From Myxococcota bacterium (GTDB lineage: Bacteria > Myxococcota_A > UBA796 > CAJQPC01), in contig JAKLKD010000002.1 of NCBI GenBank assembly GCA_023150845.1, positions 25,530-89,529 on the forward strand: 64,000 bases of DNA, given 5' to 3'. Numbering within the stretch: the stretch's first letter is position 1; each line of letters begins with the position of its first letter. The notes under the pieces were generated by a model. It was not told the origin of the DNA. It saw only the letters and a list, made by a program, of their open reading frames with translations, and searched no databases. Made by a program: the position numbers and the translations under genes. This document shows, in pieces, positions 10,864 to 29,976 of this stretch.

Positions 10864-11397
10864 ATGAACAAGGCTGAGAAGATCGAGTTCGTGGAGCGCT
10901 TCACGGGTGAAATCGGGAGCGCCCCCCTGGTCGTTGTGACCGAGTACCGCGCCGTCAAGGTGGCTGACTCGAACAGCCTCCGCCGCCGTCTTGAGGCCAA
11001 GGGCCTGAAGCTGGAGGTGGTGAAGAACACGCTGGTTCGTCGGTGTGTTGCCGGGACCCCCAAGGAGGTGATCGCTGATCAGCTCACTGGGATGAACGGT
11101 GTGATCATCTCGGGCGAGGATCCTATCGCTTCGGCGAAGGCCATCCGGGAGATCATCGACCCGAAGGGGCCCATTCAGATCAAGTTTGGGTACTTCGACG
11201 GCGTCGTCCTGCAGGCCCCCGAGGTTCTGGCGGTCGCTGACCTGCCCAGCCGCGAGGATCTGCTGGCCACCCTGCTCTCCACGCTGCAGGAGGGTCCGCG
11301 TCAGATCCTGGGTGTTATCCAGGGTCCCCCGCGCGACCTGCTGTACCTGCTCAAGAACTACGAAGCCAAGCTTGCTGAGCAGCAGGCTGGCGAATAA
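10864..11397 (+). CDS. rplJ: 50S ribosomal protein L10
   Basis: L10 family sequence (VVVTEYRAVKVADSNSLRRRLEAKGLKLEVVKNTLVRRC), 3 nt after rplA. Confidence 0.96.
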   Translation: MNKAEKIEFVERFTGEIGSAPLVVVTEYRAVKVADSNSLRRRLEAKGLKLEVVKNTLVRRCVAGTPKEVIADQLTGMNGVIISGEDPIASAKAIREIIDPKGPIQIKFGYFDGVVLQAPEVLAVADLPSREDLLATLLSTLQEGPRQILGVIQGPPRDLLYLLKNYEAKLAEQQAGE

Positions 11398-11442
11398 CCT
11401 ACGCGATTCCCATTCCCCATCAAGTTCGCAGGAGATCAAGCC

Positions 11443-11829
11443 ATGGCGACTCAGGCTGAAGTTGTCGACTACATCAAGAACCTCAAGCTCTCCGAGGTCA
11501 AGGCCCTCATCTCGATCCTCGAGGACGAGCTGGGCGTGAAGGCCTCCGCTCCCGTCGTCGCCGTCGCTGGCGGCGGTGGTGGCGCGGCCCCCGCGGCGGC
11601 TGAGCCCGTCGAGGAGAAGACCGAGTTCACCGTCGTGCTCAAGGCCGCCGGTGCCAACAAGATCGGCGTCATCAAGGTCATCCGTGAGCTCACGGGCCTC
11701 GGTCTCAAGGAGGCCAAGGACCTGGTCGAGGGCGCTCCTCAGGTCGTCAAGGAGAACATCGACAAGGATGCCTCCGAGGCCGCCAAGAAGAAGCTCGTCG
11801 AGGCTGGCGCCGAGGTCGAGATCAAGTAG
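11443..11829 (+). CDS. rplL: 50S ribosomal protein L7/L12
   Basis: [47 protein letters not shown]. Confidence 0.98.
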   Translation: MATQAEVVDYIKNLKLSEVKALISILEDELGVKASAPVVAVAGGGGGAAPAAAEPVEEKTEFTVVLKAAGANKIGVIKVIRELTGLGLKEAKDLVEGAPQVVKENIDKDASEAAKKKLVEAGAEVEIK

Positions 11830-12237
11830 TTGACGGAAGGTGTCGCGCTGGCGGCGCGCGTAAGCTCGCCCCAGCGCGATCCTCTTCTCTTGACAAACAC
11901 GCCCAGGCATGTTCTGGGCGATGTTGTCACTCTGTTGTCTCTGTCTCCAAGCGCCTTCGGCGCCTATGAGACCGCTGGCGTTCGCCAGCCCCCCTACGAC
12001 ACATCCCGCGAGACCGCACCCCTTTGATGGTCTACCCGGCTTCTGACGCGTCCTGCGCAGCAGAGAATGCTGCTGTCTCGTTGACATGCAGCGCGGTGAG
12101 CTGTGCCTGGGCTGGCCAGCTGGTGTTGCGCAAGGCGCCGTGGTCGAGACGTCCGGGGTTCCTGATGGTTTTCACTCCCGCGGCCGCGATGAGCCTACGC
12201 CCTCGGCTCCGCGCGCTGCATGATCGCTGAGGTCCTG

Positions 12238-16428
<4,191 letters not shown>

Positions 16429-16539
16429 CCGCGCGGGGTCATCCCCCCTTCGTTTCTTAAAAAGATCTCGCGCAGGGGCGACTCGCGGCCCAAGAGGCTG
16501 TCGCATGTCGCCCTCCAATGACCCTTCCAGGAGTCAGCC

Positions 16540-21351
<4,812 letters not shown>

Positions 21352-21498
21352 CGATCGCCTCATTTCGCTCCTGTTCTTGACTGGGGAGCGTCGTCCGAAT
21401 AGATCGCCACGGTTCATGGGACGATCAGGCGGCGCGCCCCTCTCTCCAACGAGAGCTGCCCCCCTTCTCCTGTCGTCATTTCCTCAAGAGGTTCCCGG

Positions 21499-21873
21499 AT
21501 GCCCACCATCAACCAGCTCGTCCGTAAGGGACGGCAGAAGGTTGCGACCAAGTCCAAGTCGCCCGCCCTCATGGGCTGCCCGCAGAAGCGCGGCGTCTGC
21601 ACTCGCGTGTACACGACCACCCCCAAGAAGCCCAACTCGGCGCTCCGTAAGGTCGCCCGTGTTCGTCTCACCAACGACATGGAGGTCACCGCCTACATCG
21701 GTGGTGAGGGTCACAACCTCCAGGAGCACTCCTCGGTGCTCATCCGTGGTGGTCGCGTCAAGGACCTGCCTGGCGTTCGGTACCACATCATTCGCGGCAC
21801 CCTCGACTCCCAGGGCGTCAACGCCCGGCGCCAGGGCCGCTCCAAGTACGGCGCCAAGCGGCCCAAGAAGTAA
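21499..21873 (+). CDS. rpsL: 30S ribosomal protein S12
   Basis: [31 protein letters not shown]. Confidence 0.99.
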   Translation: MPTINQLVRKGRQKVATKSKSPALMGCPQKRGVCTRVYTTTPKKPNSALRKVARVRLTNDMEVTAYIGGEGHNLQEHSSVLIRGGRVKDLPGVRYHIIRGTLDSQGVNARRQGRSKYGAKRPKK

Positions 21874-21884
21874 GGTTCTGATCC

Positions 21885-22355
21885 ATGCCTCGTCGTCACG
21901 AAGTCCCCAAGCGTATTGTGCTGCCTGACCCCAAGTTTGGGGACAAGGCAGTGACCAAGTTCATGAACGCCGTGATGGAAGATGGGAAGAAGGCCGTCGC
22001 CGAGTCCATCGTCTATGGTGCGTTCGATGTCATCGAGGATCGCACCCGCGAGGAGCCCATCAAGGTCTTCCGTCGGGCGCTTGAGAACGTCTCTCCCTTG
22101 GTGGAGGTCAAGTCTCGCCGCGTGGGTGGCTCTACCTACCAGGTGCCGATCGAGGTCCGCAACGATCGTCGGATGGCGCTCGCGATGCGGTGGATCATCA
22201 TCTTCGCCCGCAAGCGCAGCGGCCGCTCTATGCAAGAGAAGCTCGCCAACGAGCTGATCGAGGCCTCCCACAACCGCGGCAACGCGGTCAAGCGGAAGGA
22301 CGAGACCCACCGTATGGCTGAGGCCAACAAGGCGTTCGCGCACTACCGCTGGTAG
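21885..22355 (+). CDS. rpsG: 30S ribosomal protein S7
   Basis: [31 protein letters not shown]. Confidence 0.98.
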   Translation: MPRRHEVPKRIVLPDPKFGDKAVTKFMNAVMEDGKKAVAESIVYGAFDVIEDRTREEPIKVFRRALENVSPLVEVKSRRVGGSTYQVPIEVRNDRRMALAMRWIIIFARKRSGRSMQEKLANELIEASHNRGNAVKRKDETHRMAEANKAFAHYRW

Positions 22356-22374
22356 TCGCGCTCTCTCCTCCTCG

Positions 22375-22418
22375 CGGCCCGTTGAGCGCTCTGGTGCTCA
22401 GCGGGCCGTGTCTTTTTT
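22375..22418 (+). terminator. Intrinsic terminator-like hairpin + T-run between rpsG and the EF-G gene
   Basis: CGGCCCGTTGAGC-GCTCTGGT-GCTCAGCGGGCCG (13-bp stem, one G.T) then TGTCTTTTTT, ending 4 nt before ATG 22422. Confidence 0.8.
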
Positions 22419-22421
22419 CTG

Positions 22422-24515
22422 ATGGACCCGATGATCCGCCGCATCCGAAACATCGGCATCCTCGCGCACATCGACGCCGGGAAGACCACGCTCACCGAGC
22501 GGATCCTCACGGCGACGGGCCGTATCCGCATCCCCGGCGAGGTCGATGACGGCACGGCGACGATGGACTTCATGGTCCAGGAGCGTGAGCGCGGCATCAC
22601 CATCGGGGCCGCGGCGACCCGGGTGGGCTGGCGTGACCACATCATCCACCTCATCGACACCCCGGGGCACGTCGACTTCACCATCGAGGTCGAGCGCTCT
22701 TTGCGTGTGCTCGACGGGGCGATCGTCGTGCTCTCCGCGAGCGAAGGGGTCCAGCCCCAGACCGAGCACGTCTGGGCCCAGGCTGATGCCCGCCGGGTGC
22801 CCCGCCTCGTGTTCATCAACAAGCTCGATCGGGTCGGCGCGGACTTTGAGCGCTGCCTCGCGGATCTCCAGACCCGCCTGAACGCCCCGGCGGTGCCGTT
22901 CCAGCTCCCGGTCATCGAGGACGGGCGCCTGCGGGGCGTGATCGACCTGGTGCGCTCCCGCCTCTTGACCTTCACCCCGAAGGATCGTGGGGTGATCGTG
23001 CAGGCGGCGCCCGTGCCCCCGAGTCTGGAGGTCGAGCTAGCGTTTGGGCGAGAGGCCCTCCTCAACGCCGCCTTACACAGCGACGCGGTGATGGAGCGGT
23101 ACCTCAGCGCCGGAGAGGTGACCCCCGCCGAGCTCTACGCCGACGCCCGCCTGCGGGTGCTCGACGGGTCGCTGGTGCCGGTGTTCTGCGGCGCGGCGAA
23201 GCACCACCAGGGCGTGCACCCGCTCCTCGACGCCGTCGTCGAGCTGCTCCCGTCCCCGGCGGATCTGGGCCCCTGCTACGGCCTGAGCGCCGTCGGCCGG
23301 GGCACCTCCGAGCGTCGCGCCCCTGACGTCTCCGAGCGCGCCTGCGCCTTGGTCTTTAAGCTCGGGCACGACCGCGACGAGGGCCTGATCGCCTTCACCC
23401 GGGTGTACTCCGGGGCGCTGCGTGTCGGCGACGTCGTGCTCAACCCGCGCACGGGCGGGCAAGACACGATCACCCAGCTCTTCGCCGCCCACGCCGAGGA
23501 GCTCGAGCCCGTGAGCGTCGCCGAGGCGGGCACGATCACCGTGGTCGCCGGGCTCACCGCGCCGACGACCGGGGACACCCTCTGCGACCCCGCCGCCCCC
23601 CTGCTCCTGGAGCCGCTCACGCCGCCCTCCCCGGTGCTCGGCGTGGTGATCGAGGCCGAGACCGTAGAGAGCGAGGAGCGCCTCAACGCCGCCCTGCAGC
23701 GCCCGCTGCTAGAGGACCCGACCCTGCGCCTCACCGTTGACCCCCAGACCGGCCAGCGGGTCCTGGAGGGCATGGGTGAGCTCCACCTGGAGATCGCCGT
23801 CGAGCGCCTGCGTCGGGAGCACGAGCTCGCCCTGCGCGTCGGCAAGCCCCGGGTCACCTACCTCCTCGCGCCGGGCCTCGCCGCGGAAGGGGAGGGGACG
23901 CACCGCCTCGTGACGGGCGCCGGGGAGCAGCGGGCGACGCTCCAGGTCCGCGTCACCCCCCAGGCCGACCAGGCCGCGGTGACCATCGAGCCCGGCTGGG
24001 CGGCGATCGCCCTGCCTGAAGATTACGCCGAGGCGATCGTCAGCGCGCTGCGCGCTGGGGTCGAGCGCGCGCTCGGCGGCGGGGCGCCTTTGGCCTTCGC
24101 GCGGGTCTCCGTGAGCGGCGGATCGTGTGAGCCAGGGCCTGGGGCGCTGATCGCCGCCCGGGTCGCCGCGGGCCTCGCCTTGGACGACGCGCTGAAAAGA
24201 TCGTCGATCATGGTGATGGAGCCGATCATGCGCCTTGAGGTTCGCACGCCGGGCGACTATATGGGCGGGGTCCTGGGTGACCTCCAGGCGCGACGCGGGA
24301 TCGTCACCTCGACGACGCCGAGACCGCCGCTCCAGGTCATCGAGGCCGACGTGCCCCTCGCGGAGCTGGTTGGTTACACAACCGCCCTGCGATCGGCCAC
24401 CCAAGGCCGCTCGTCGGCCAGCATCCACTTCTCTCGTCATTCCCCAGCGCCCCCTAAGCTCTCTCGCCTCATCTTCGAGCCCCTCGTGGGTGATCGTGTA
24501 AAGAGCGAACCGTGA
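22422..24515 (+). CDS. fusA: Elongation factor G, divergent family member
   Basis: NIGILAHIDAGKTTLTERIL, DTPGHVDFTIEVERSLRVLDGA, NKLDR, domain V MEPIMRLEVRTPGDYMGGVLGDLQARRG; str-operon position. Confidence 0.93.
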   Translation: MDPMIRRIRNIGILAHIDAGKTTLTERILTATGRIRIPGEVDDGTATMDFMVQERERGITIGAAATRVGWRDHIIHLIDTPGHVDFTIEVERSLRVLDGAIVVLSASEGVQPQTEHVWAQADARRVPRLVFINKLDRVGADFERCLADLQTRLNAPAVPFQLPVIEDGRLRGVIDLVRSRLLTFTPKDRGVIVQAAPVPPSLEVELAFGREALLNAALHSDAVMERYLSAGEVTPAELYADARLRVLDGSLVPVFCGAAKHHQGVHPLLDAVVELLPSPADLGPCYGLSAVGRGTSERRAPDVSERACALVFKLGHDRDEGLIAFTRVYSGALRVGDVVLNPRTGGQDTITQLFAAHAEELEPVSVAEAGTITVVAGLTAPTTGDTLCDPAAPLLLEPLTPPSPVLGVVIEAETVESEERLNAALQRPLLEDPTLRLTVDPQTGQRVLEGMGELHLEIAVERLRREHELALRVGKPRVTYLLAPGLAAEGEGTHRLVTGAGEQRATLQVRVTPQADQAAVTIEPGWAAIALPEDYAEAIVSALRAGVERALGGGAPLAFARVSVSGGSCEPGPGALIAARVAAGLALDDALKRSSIMVMEPIMRLEVRTPGDYMGGVLGDLQARRGIVTSTTPRPPLQVIEADVPLAELVGYTTALRSATQGRSSASIHFSRHSPAPPKLSRLIFEPLVGDRVKSEP

Positions 24516-24762
24516 TCCTCCTGCGCAAGAGCCCCTCTGAACCTGCCCCCGAACGCGCCGCTGATGCGGCAGAGAGGGGAAAGGTGATCTTCAGGGTGGC
24601 CAACTCCGCAACGACCGGCTAAGCGCGGTTGTTGCGTCTTCTCGGAGTCGCTGTCCACCCCCCCCGGACAACCACCCCGAACAGCCCGAATCCATCGAGC
24701 CCGCCGCGCCGGCCATCCACCGAGCAGGCTGGTACGTCAGAAACGAACAGGACCGTCATCTC

Positions 24763-25077
24763 ATGGCCAGCACCAACAAGATTCGTATTCGTCTCAAGGC
24801 CTACGACCACAAGCTGCTGGATCGGAGCGCCGGGGAGATCGTTGAGACCGCTCGCCGCACTGGCGTGCGTATTCGGGGCCCCTTCCCCCTTCCCACCACG
24901 GTCTCCCGCTGGACGGTTCTTCGTGGCCCTCACGTCGACAAGAAGTCCCGTGAGCAGTTCGAGCGCCGCACGCACCACCGCCTCCTCGACATCCTTGAGC
25001 CCACTCAGCAGACCGTGGACGCGCTCATGAAGCTCGACCTCTCCGCTGGTGTTCACGTCGAGATCAAGCTGTCCTGA
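24763..25077 (+). CDS. rpsJ: 30S ribosomal protein S10
   Basis: [30 protein letters not shown]. Confidence 0.98.
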   Translation: MASTNKIRIRLKAYDHKLLDRSAGEIVETARRTGVRIRGPFPLPTTVSRWTVLRGPHVDKKSREQFERRTHHRLLDILEPTQQTVDALMKLDLSAGVHVEIKLS

Positions 25078-25161
25078 GCGGACACCCTTCCCACTGATTC
25101 AGTCGGGCGCCTCCTCCTTGAGTCCAAGGAGCGATAGCTGGCGTCACGATGGAGCTCAAAG

Positions 25162-25785
25162 ATGCCTACGATTGACGTAGTCAACACTGCCAAGGAGACG
25201 GTCGGCTCGGTCGAGCTGCCCGACGACATCTTTGGCGTCGAAGTGAAAGAGCACCTCTTCTACACCGTGGTGCGGTACCAGCTCGCGAACCGTCGCGCTG
25301 GCACCCACAAGGTGAAGTCCCGGTGCGAGGTGTCCGGCGGTGGTCGTAAGCCCTTCAAGCAGAAGGGTACCGGCCGCGCTCGTCAGGGCACGATCCGCGC
25401 TCCCCAGATGCGGGGCGGCGGCATCGTCCACGGGCCGACCCCCCGGGACCACGGCTTCAAGGTCTCCAAGAAGGTCCGCCGCGCGGCCCTCTGCAGCGCC
25501 CTCTCCCGGCGCGTGCAGGAGTCCAAGCTGACGGTCTTCAACGCCTTCGAGCTCTCCGCGGTCAAGACCAAGGAGTTCCGCAAGGTGATGGACAGCTTCG
25601 GCTTCGACGATCTGCTGCTCATCCTCCCCGAGAAGGACAACGCCGTCTACCTGTCGGCGCGGAACCTTCCCGACGTGCAGGTGCTGCCGGTCGCCGGGCT
25701 CAACGTCTACGACGTGCTCAAGCACAAGAACATCGCGGTCACCAGCGCTGCGGTCGACTCCATCGTGTCGCGGCTGGGGAGGTGA
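25162..25785 (+). CDS. rplD: 50S ribosomal protein L4
   Basis: KGTGRARQGTIRAPQMRGGGIVHGPTPRDHGFKVSKKVRR. Confidence 0.97.
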   Translation: MPTIDVVNTAKETVGSVELPDDIFGVEVKEHLFYTVVRYQLANRRAGTHKVKSRCEVSGGGRKPFKQKGTGRARQGTIRAPQMRGGGIVHGPTPRDHGFKVSKKVRRAALCSALSRRVQESKLTVFNAFELSAVKTKEFRKVMDSFGFDDLLLILPEKDNAVYLSARNLPDVQVLPVAGLNVYDVLKHKNIAVTSAAVDSIVSRLGR

Positions 25786-25788
25786 GAG

Positions 25789-26088
25789 ATGGCGCAGATT
25801 CATGATGTCCTCCTCCGTCCGCTGACCACCGAGAAGGGCGCCGTCCTGGAGTCCTCCGAGAACACCTACGTCTTCGCCGTTGGCCTCAAGGCCAACAAGA
25901 TCCAGATCAAGGCCGCTGTTGAGGCCTTCTTCGGGGTGAGCGTCGAGGCGGTGCGGACTTCGGTGGTCCGTGGCAAAAACAAGCGTTTCGGTCGCCACTC
26001 CGGGCGTCGTTCTGACTGGAAGAAGGCGTACGTCAAGCTCGCGAGCGGCGACGTGCTGAACTTCTTCAGCGACGAAGCTCAGGTCTGA
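25789..26088 (+). CDS. rplW: 50S ribosomal protein L23
   Basis: [47 protein letters not shown]. Confidence 0.96.
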   Translation: MAQIHDVLLRPLTTEKGAVLESSENTYVFAVGLKANKIQIKAAVEAFFGVSVEAVRTSVVRGKNKRFGRHSGRRSDWKKAYVKLASGDVLNFFSDEAQV

Positions 26089-26104
26089 GGTCATTGAGGT
26101 AGAC

Positions 26105-26929
26105 ATGGGAACCAAGAGCTTCAAGCCTACGAGCAACGGCCTCCGCTTCAAGACGGTGTCGGACTTCGCTGAGATCACCACGAGCTCCCCGGAGCGTTCG
26201 CTGGTCCTCCCGATGCGTGGCACTGGCGGTCGTAACAACTTCGGCCGCGTCACCAGCCGCTTCCGCGGCGGTGGTCACAAGCGCCGTTACCGTCTCATCG
26301 ACTTCCGTCGTGACAAGCAGGGCGTGCCCGGCCGCGTCGCGTCCGTGGAGTACGATCCCAACCGCACCGCGAACATCGCCCTCATCCAGTACATGGACGG
26401 CGAGAAGCGGTACATCCTGCACCCCGTCAACCTGAACGTCGGCGACACCATCGTCACCAGCGACCAGGCTGACATCAAGCCCGGGAACGCGATGCGCCTC
26501 GCCTCCGTCCCGCTGGGCACCTGGGTGCACAACGTGGAGCTCTACCCCGCTCGCGGTGGTCAGCTCTGCCGGTCCGCCGGGAGCTACGCTCAGGTGATGG
26601 CGAAGGAGAACAGCTATGTCCTCCTCCGTCTGCCCTCCGGCGAGCTCCGTCGTGTCCACGAGAACTGCCTAGCCACCATCGGCCAGGTCGGTAACCTCGA
26701 GCACGAGAACATCTCTCTGGGTAAGGCGGGTCGCGCTCGGTGGCTGGGGCGTCGTCCTCACAACCGCGGCGTCACCATGAACCCCATCGACCACCCGCAC
26801 GGTGGTGGTGAGGGCAAGACCTCCGGCGGTCGTCACCCCGTGACGCCCTGGGGTCAGCCCACTCGTGGATACAAGACTCGCTCGCGCAAGAAGCCGAGCA
26901 CCGCCTTCATCGTCAAGCGCCGTAAGTAG
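26105..26929 (+). CDS. rplB: 50S ribosomal protein L2
   Basis: [56 protein letters not shown]. Confidence 0.99.
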   Translation: MGTKSFKPTSNGLRFKTVSDFAEITTSSPERSLVLPMRGTGGRNNFGRVTSRFRGGGHKRRYRLIDFRRDKQGVPGRVASVEYDPNRTANIALIQYMDGEKRYILHPVNLNVGDTIVTSDQADIKPGNAMRLASVPLGTWVHNVELYPARGGQLCRSAGSYAQVMAKENSYVLLRLPSGELRRVHENCLATIGQVGNLEHENISLGKAGRARWLGRRPHNRGVTMNPIDHPHGGGEGKTSGGRHPVTPWGQPTRGYKTRSRKKPSTAFIVKRRK

Positions 26930-26943
26930 GTTCAGGAGTTCTC

Positions 26944-27225
26944 GTGGCACGCTCAATCAAGAAGGGCCCCTTCGTGGATGCCCACCTGGAGAAGAAGGCG
27001 GTGCTCGCCCGGAGCTCCGGCCAAGGCGCCCCTGTCGTCAAGACCTGGAGTCGGCGCTCTACCATCCTCCCCGACTTCATCGGGTTGACGTTCGCGGTTC
27101 ACAACGGTAAAAAGTTCGTGACCGTGTATGTGACGGAGAACATGGTCGGGCACAAGCTCGGCGAGTTCGCCCCTACCCGTACCTTCTTCGGCCACGCCGC
27201 GGATCGGAAAACAAAGGTGCGCTGA
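26944..27225 (+). CDS. rpsS: 30S ribosomal protein S19
   Basis: [63 protein letters not shown]. Confidence 0.98.
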   Translation: MARSIKKGPFVDAHLEKKAVLARSSGQGAPVVKTWSRRSTILPDFIGLTFAVHNGKKFVTVYVTENMVGHKLGEFAPTRTFFGHAADRKTKVR

Positions 27226-27310
27226 GCGCGCGAGGGGTCGCGCGACAGTCGCGGCCTACGCGCTCCACAGCGTGCCCATCACTTCGCTCACGGAGCGATA
27301 GGGTCATCAA

Positions 27311-27664
27311 ATGGAGTCTACAGCCATTCTCCGATTCGCGCGGGTGTCGGCCCAGAAGGCCCGCCTCGTGGCCGATCTGATTCGCGGTCGGGACGTTGGG
27401 CAGGCGCTTGAGGTGCTGACGTTCACCAACAAGAAGTCCGCCCCGCTCATCAAGAAGCTCATCGAGTCTGCGGTCGCCAACGCCGAGCACAGCTCCAAGG
27501 TCAAGTCCAGCGAGGTCGACATCGACGCTCTGTACGTCAAGTCGATCATGGTTGACCAGGGGACCACGCTTCGTCGTTTCCGGCCTCGCGCGCAGGGTCG
27601 GGCCACCCCGATCCGCAAGCAGACCGCCCACATCACCGTGGTCCTTGGGACGCGGGAGGAGTAA
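27311..27664 (+). CDS. rplV: 50S ribosomal protein L22
   Basis: [61 protein letters not shown]. Confidence 0.97.
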   Translation: MESTAILRFARVSAQKARLVADLIRGRDVGQALEVLTFTNKKSAPLIKKLIESAVANAEHSSKVKSSEVDIDALYVKSIMVDQGTTLRRFRPRAQGRATPIRKQTAHITVVLGTREE

Positions 27665-27670
27665 GTCGTC

Positions 27671-28312
27671 ATGGGTCAAAAAGTTCACCCTGTCGGCTTC
27701 CGAGTCGGCATCGTTCGTGGTTGGGATGCCCAGTGGTATGCCGACAAGAACTACCAGCGCTTCCTCCATGAGGACGTCGCGATCCGGAAGTACGTCAAAG
27801 AGAAGTACGCGCAGGCGAGCATCTCTCGCGTGACCATTGAGCGCGCCGCCAACAAGGCGAAGGTGTTCATCCACGCGGCGAAGCCTGGCATCATCCTCGG
27901 CAAGCGCGCGACCGGCCTGGAGAGCCTGCGGAGCGATCTGCAGAAGCTCACGTCCACCGAGATCTACCCGAACGTCATCGAGGTTCGGAAGGTTGAGACG
28001 GACGCCCAGCTCGTGGCGGAGAACATCGCCGCTCAGCTCGTGAAGCGTGTGTCCTTCCGTCGCGCCCTCAAGAAGGCGATGACCCAGGCGACGCGCTCCG
28101 GCGCCAAGGGCGTCAAGGTTATGTGCAGCGGGCGTCTCGGCGGGGCTGAGATGTCTCGTCGTGAGTGGTACCACGAGGGACGAGTTCCCCTTCACACCCT
28201 CCGTGCCGACATCGACTACGGCTTCGCTGAGGCGAAGACCACCTACGGTGTCATCGGCGTCAAGGTCTGGGTGTTCAAGGGTGAGATTCTGCCCGGTGAC
28301 GATGAGCGTTGA
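27671..28312 (+). CDS. rpsC: 30S ribosomal protein S3
   Basis: [45 protein letters not shown]. Confidence 0.98.
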   Translation: MGQKVHPVGFRVGIVRGWDAQWYADKNYQRFLHEDVAIRKYVKEKYAQASISRVTIERAANKAKVFIHAAKPGIILGKRATGLESLRSDLQKLTSTEIYPNVIEVRKVETDAQLVAENIAAQLVKRVSFRRALKKAMTQATRSGAKGVKVMCSGRLGGAEMSRREWYHEGRVPLHTLRADIDYGFAEAKTTYGVIGVKVWVFKGEILPGDDER

Positions 28313-28342
28313 GGCCGTCCTGGCCCAGGAGTGTTCAGTACC

Positions 28343-28759
28343 ATGCTGTCTCCCAAGCGTGTCAAGTACCGCAAGCAGCAGAAGGGCAGGATGAATGGGC
28401 TGTCGTACCGCGGCAGCGACGTCTCCTTCGGCGAGTTTGCTCTTCAGGCCACAGGTTGTGGCCGCATCACCGCGCGTCAGCTCGAGGCGGCGCGTATCGC
28501 GTTGACCCGTCACGTGAAGCGCGGTGGTAAAGTCTGGATCCGGATCTTCCCGGACAAGCCCATCTCCAAGAAGCCGGCCGAGACCCGAATGGGTAAAGGT
28601 AAGGGCGCTCCTGAGCTGTGGGTCGCGGTGATTCAGCCTGGTCGCGTCTTGTACGAGATCGAGGGTGTCGCCGAGGACGTGGCCATGGAAGCTCTTCGTC
28701 GCGCTGGCCACAAGCTTCCGCTTGAGTGGCGTGTCGTCAAGCGGGAAGGGGTCATCTGA
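28343..28759 (+). CDS. rplP: 50S ribosomal protein L16
   Basis: [30 protein letters not shown]-like [26 protein letters not shown]. Confidence 0.98.
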   Translation: MLSPKRVKYRKQQKGRMNGLSYRGSDVSFGEFALQATGCGRITARQLEAARIALTRHVKRGGKVWIRIFPDKPISKKPAETRMGKGKGAPELWVAVIQPGRVLYEIEGVAEDVAMEALRRAGHKLPLEWRVVKREGVI

Positions 28760-29076
28760 TGAAGTACTCTGAGCTCACAAGCCTCTCTGACGAGCAGCTT
28801 GTTCACAAGGAGCTGGCGCTTGAGCGCGAGCTCACGGCTTTCCGCTTCCGGCTCTTCACCAACCAGCTGGACGACAACTCCAAGCTGAAGAAGATCCGCA
28901 AGGACATCGCCCGCGTTCAGACCGCGGCTCGCGCTCGCGAGCTGGCCCAGGGGCTCGCCCCGAACGGTCTGCGGGACCGCTTTAAGGCTACGTTCCAGGC
29001 CCAGGCCCTCAGCGGCCGTCAGGAGGGATCGTCCTTCCTCAAGGGTGTGGTTGACAAGGCTGGCGGTAACGAGTAA
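28759..29076 (+). CDS. rpmC: 50S ribosomal protein L29 with long C-terminal extension
   Basis: [60 protein letters not shown] overlap with rplP. Confidence 0.9.
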   Translation: MKYSELTSLSDEQLVHKELALERELTAFRFRLFTNQLDDNSKLKKIRKDIARVQTAARARELAQGLAPNGLRDRFKATFQAQALSGRQEGSSFLKGVVDKAGGNE

Positions 29077-29275
29077 GTAGCAGTGCCCGACGCCGAGCGT
29101 GTCGGGCAAGCGCTCTCGTCCTTCGATGTTCATGGTACCGGGTCGGGTGGTTCCTCCGGTACGTAGTACGATACTCTCCTGGTCTGAGTCCTGCTTCGGT
29201 GGGAGACCCGCCAGGGCACCAGTAACCCGCGTTGGCGTTCATCGTCGGCGTATTCTGCACATGTGAGCAGATCTA

Positions 29276-29545
29276 ATGTCCGCAGAGAACAGCGATAGTT
29301 CGGGCCGTCGCCTGCTGACCGGTCGTGTCGTCTCCAACAAGATGGACAAGACCGTCGCGGTTGAGGTTGTCCGGCGTGTCAAGCATCCCAAGTACGAGAA
29401 GTACGTCAACCGCCGTAACGTGTTCAAGGCGCACGATGAGGCCAACGAGTGCCAGCTTGACGACGTCGTCGTCATCCAGGAGTCTCGTCCTCTCTCTCGC
29501 ACCAAGCGCTGGCTTGTCGTCGAGCGGCGTCCCCACCACGGTTGA
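29276..29545 (+). CDS. rpsQ: 30S ribosomal protein S17
   Basis: [31 protein letters not shown]. Confidence 0.96.
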   Translation: MSAENSDSSGRRLLTGRVVSNKMDKTVAVEVVRRVKHPKYEKYVNRRNVFKAHDEANECQLDDVVVIQESRPLSRTKRWLVVERRPHHG

Positions 29546-29590
29546 TGTTCGAGTCGCTCGCCTGGCTCGCTGGGTGAGGTCGGAGGACTT

Positions 29591-29959
29591 ATGATCCAGA
29601 ATCTTACGGTCTTGGAGGTCGCGGACAACAGCGGCGCCAAGAAGCTCCGTACCATCAAGGTGATCGGCGGCTCTCGTCGTCGGTATGCGTCGATTGGTGA
29701 CGTTGTGGTCGTCTCGATTCGTGAGGCGCTCCCCAACGGCAAGGTGAAGAAGGGCGATGTGGCGCGCGCCGTCATCGTGCGGACCAGCAAAGAGGTCCGC
29801 CGCCCCGATGGCACCTACATCCGTTTCGACAACAACTCTGCCGTCCTCATCAACAAGGATGGAGAGCCCATCGGCACTCGTATCTTCGGGCCTGTGGCGC
29901 GTGAGCTTCGCGCCAAGAAGTACATGAAGATCGTGTCTTTGGCTCCCGAAGTCCTCTAG
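29591..29959 (+). CDS. rplN: 50S ribosomal protein L14
   Basis: [46 protein letters not shown]. Confidence 0.99.
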   Translation: MIQNLTVLEVADNSGAKKLRTIKVIGGSRRRYASIGDVVVVSIREALPNGKVKKGDVARAVIVRTSKEVRRPDGTYIRFDNNSAVLINKDGEPIGTRIFGPVARELRAKKYMKIVSLAPEVL

Positions 29960-29976
29960 CAGCTCAGGAGCGTGCC

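Noticed and set aside
11890-12110. Sigma70 promoters in the rplL-rpoB gap from TTGACA at 11890 and 12081
   Set aside because: No acceptable -10 hexamer at 16-18 nt spacing.
12024-12230. 68-aa ORF between rplL and rpoB as a small protein or leader peptide
   Set aside because: No clear ribosome-binding site or family; overlaps the rpoB leader, and coding potential by eye is weak.
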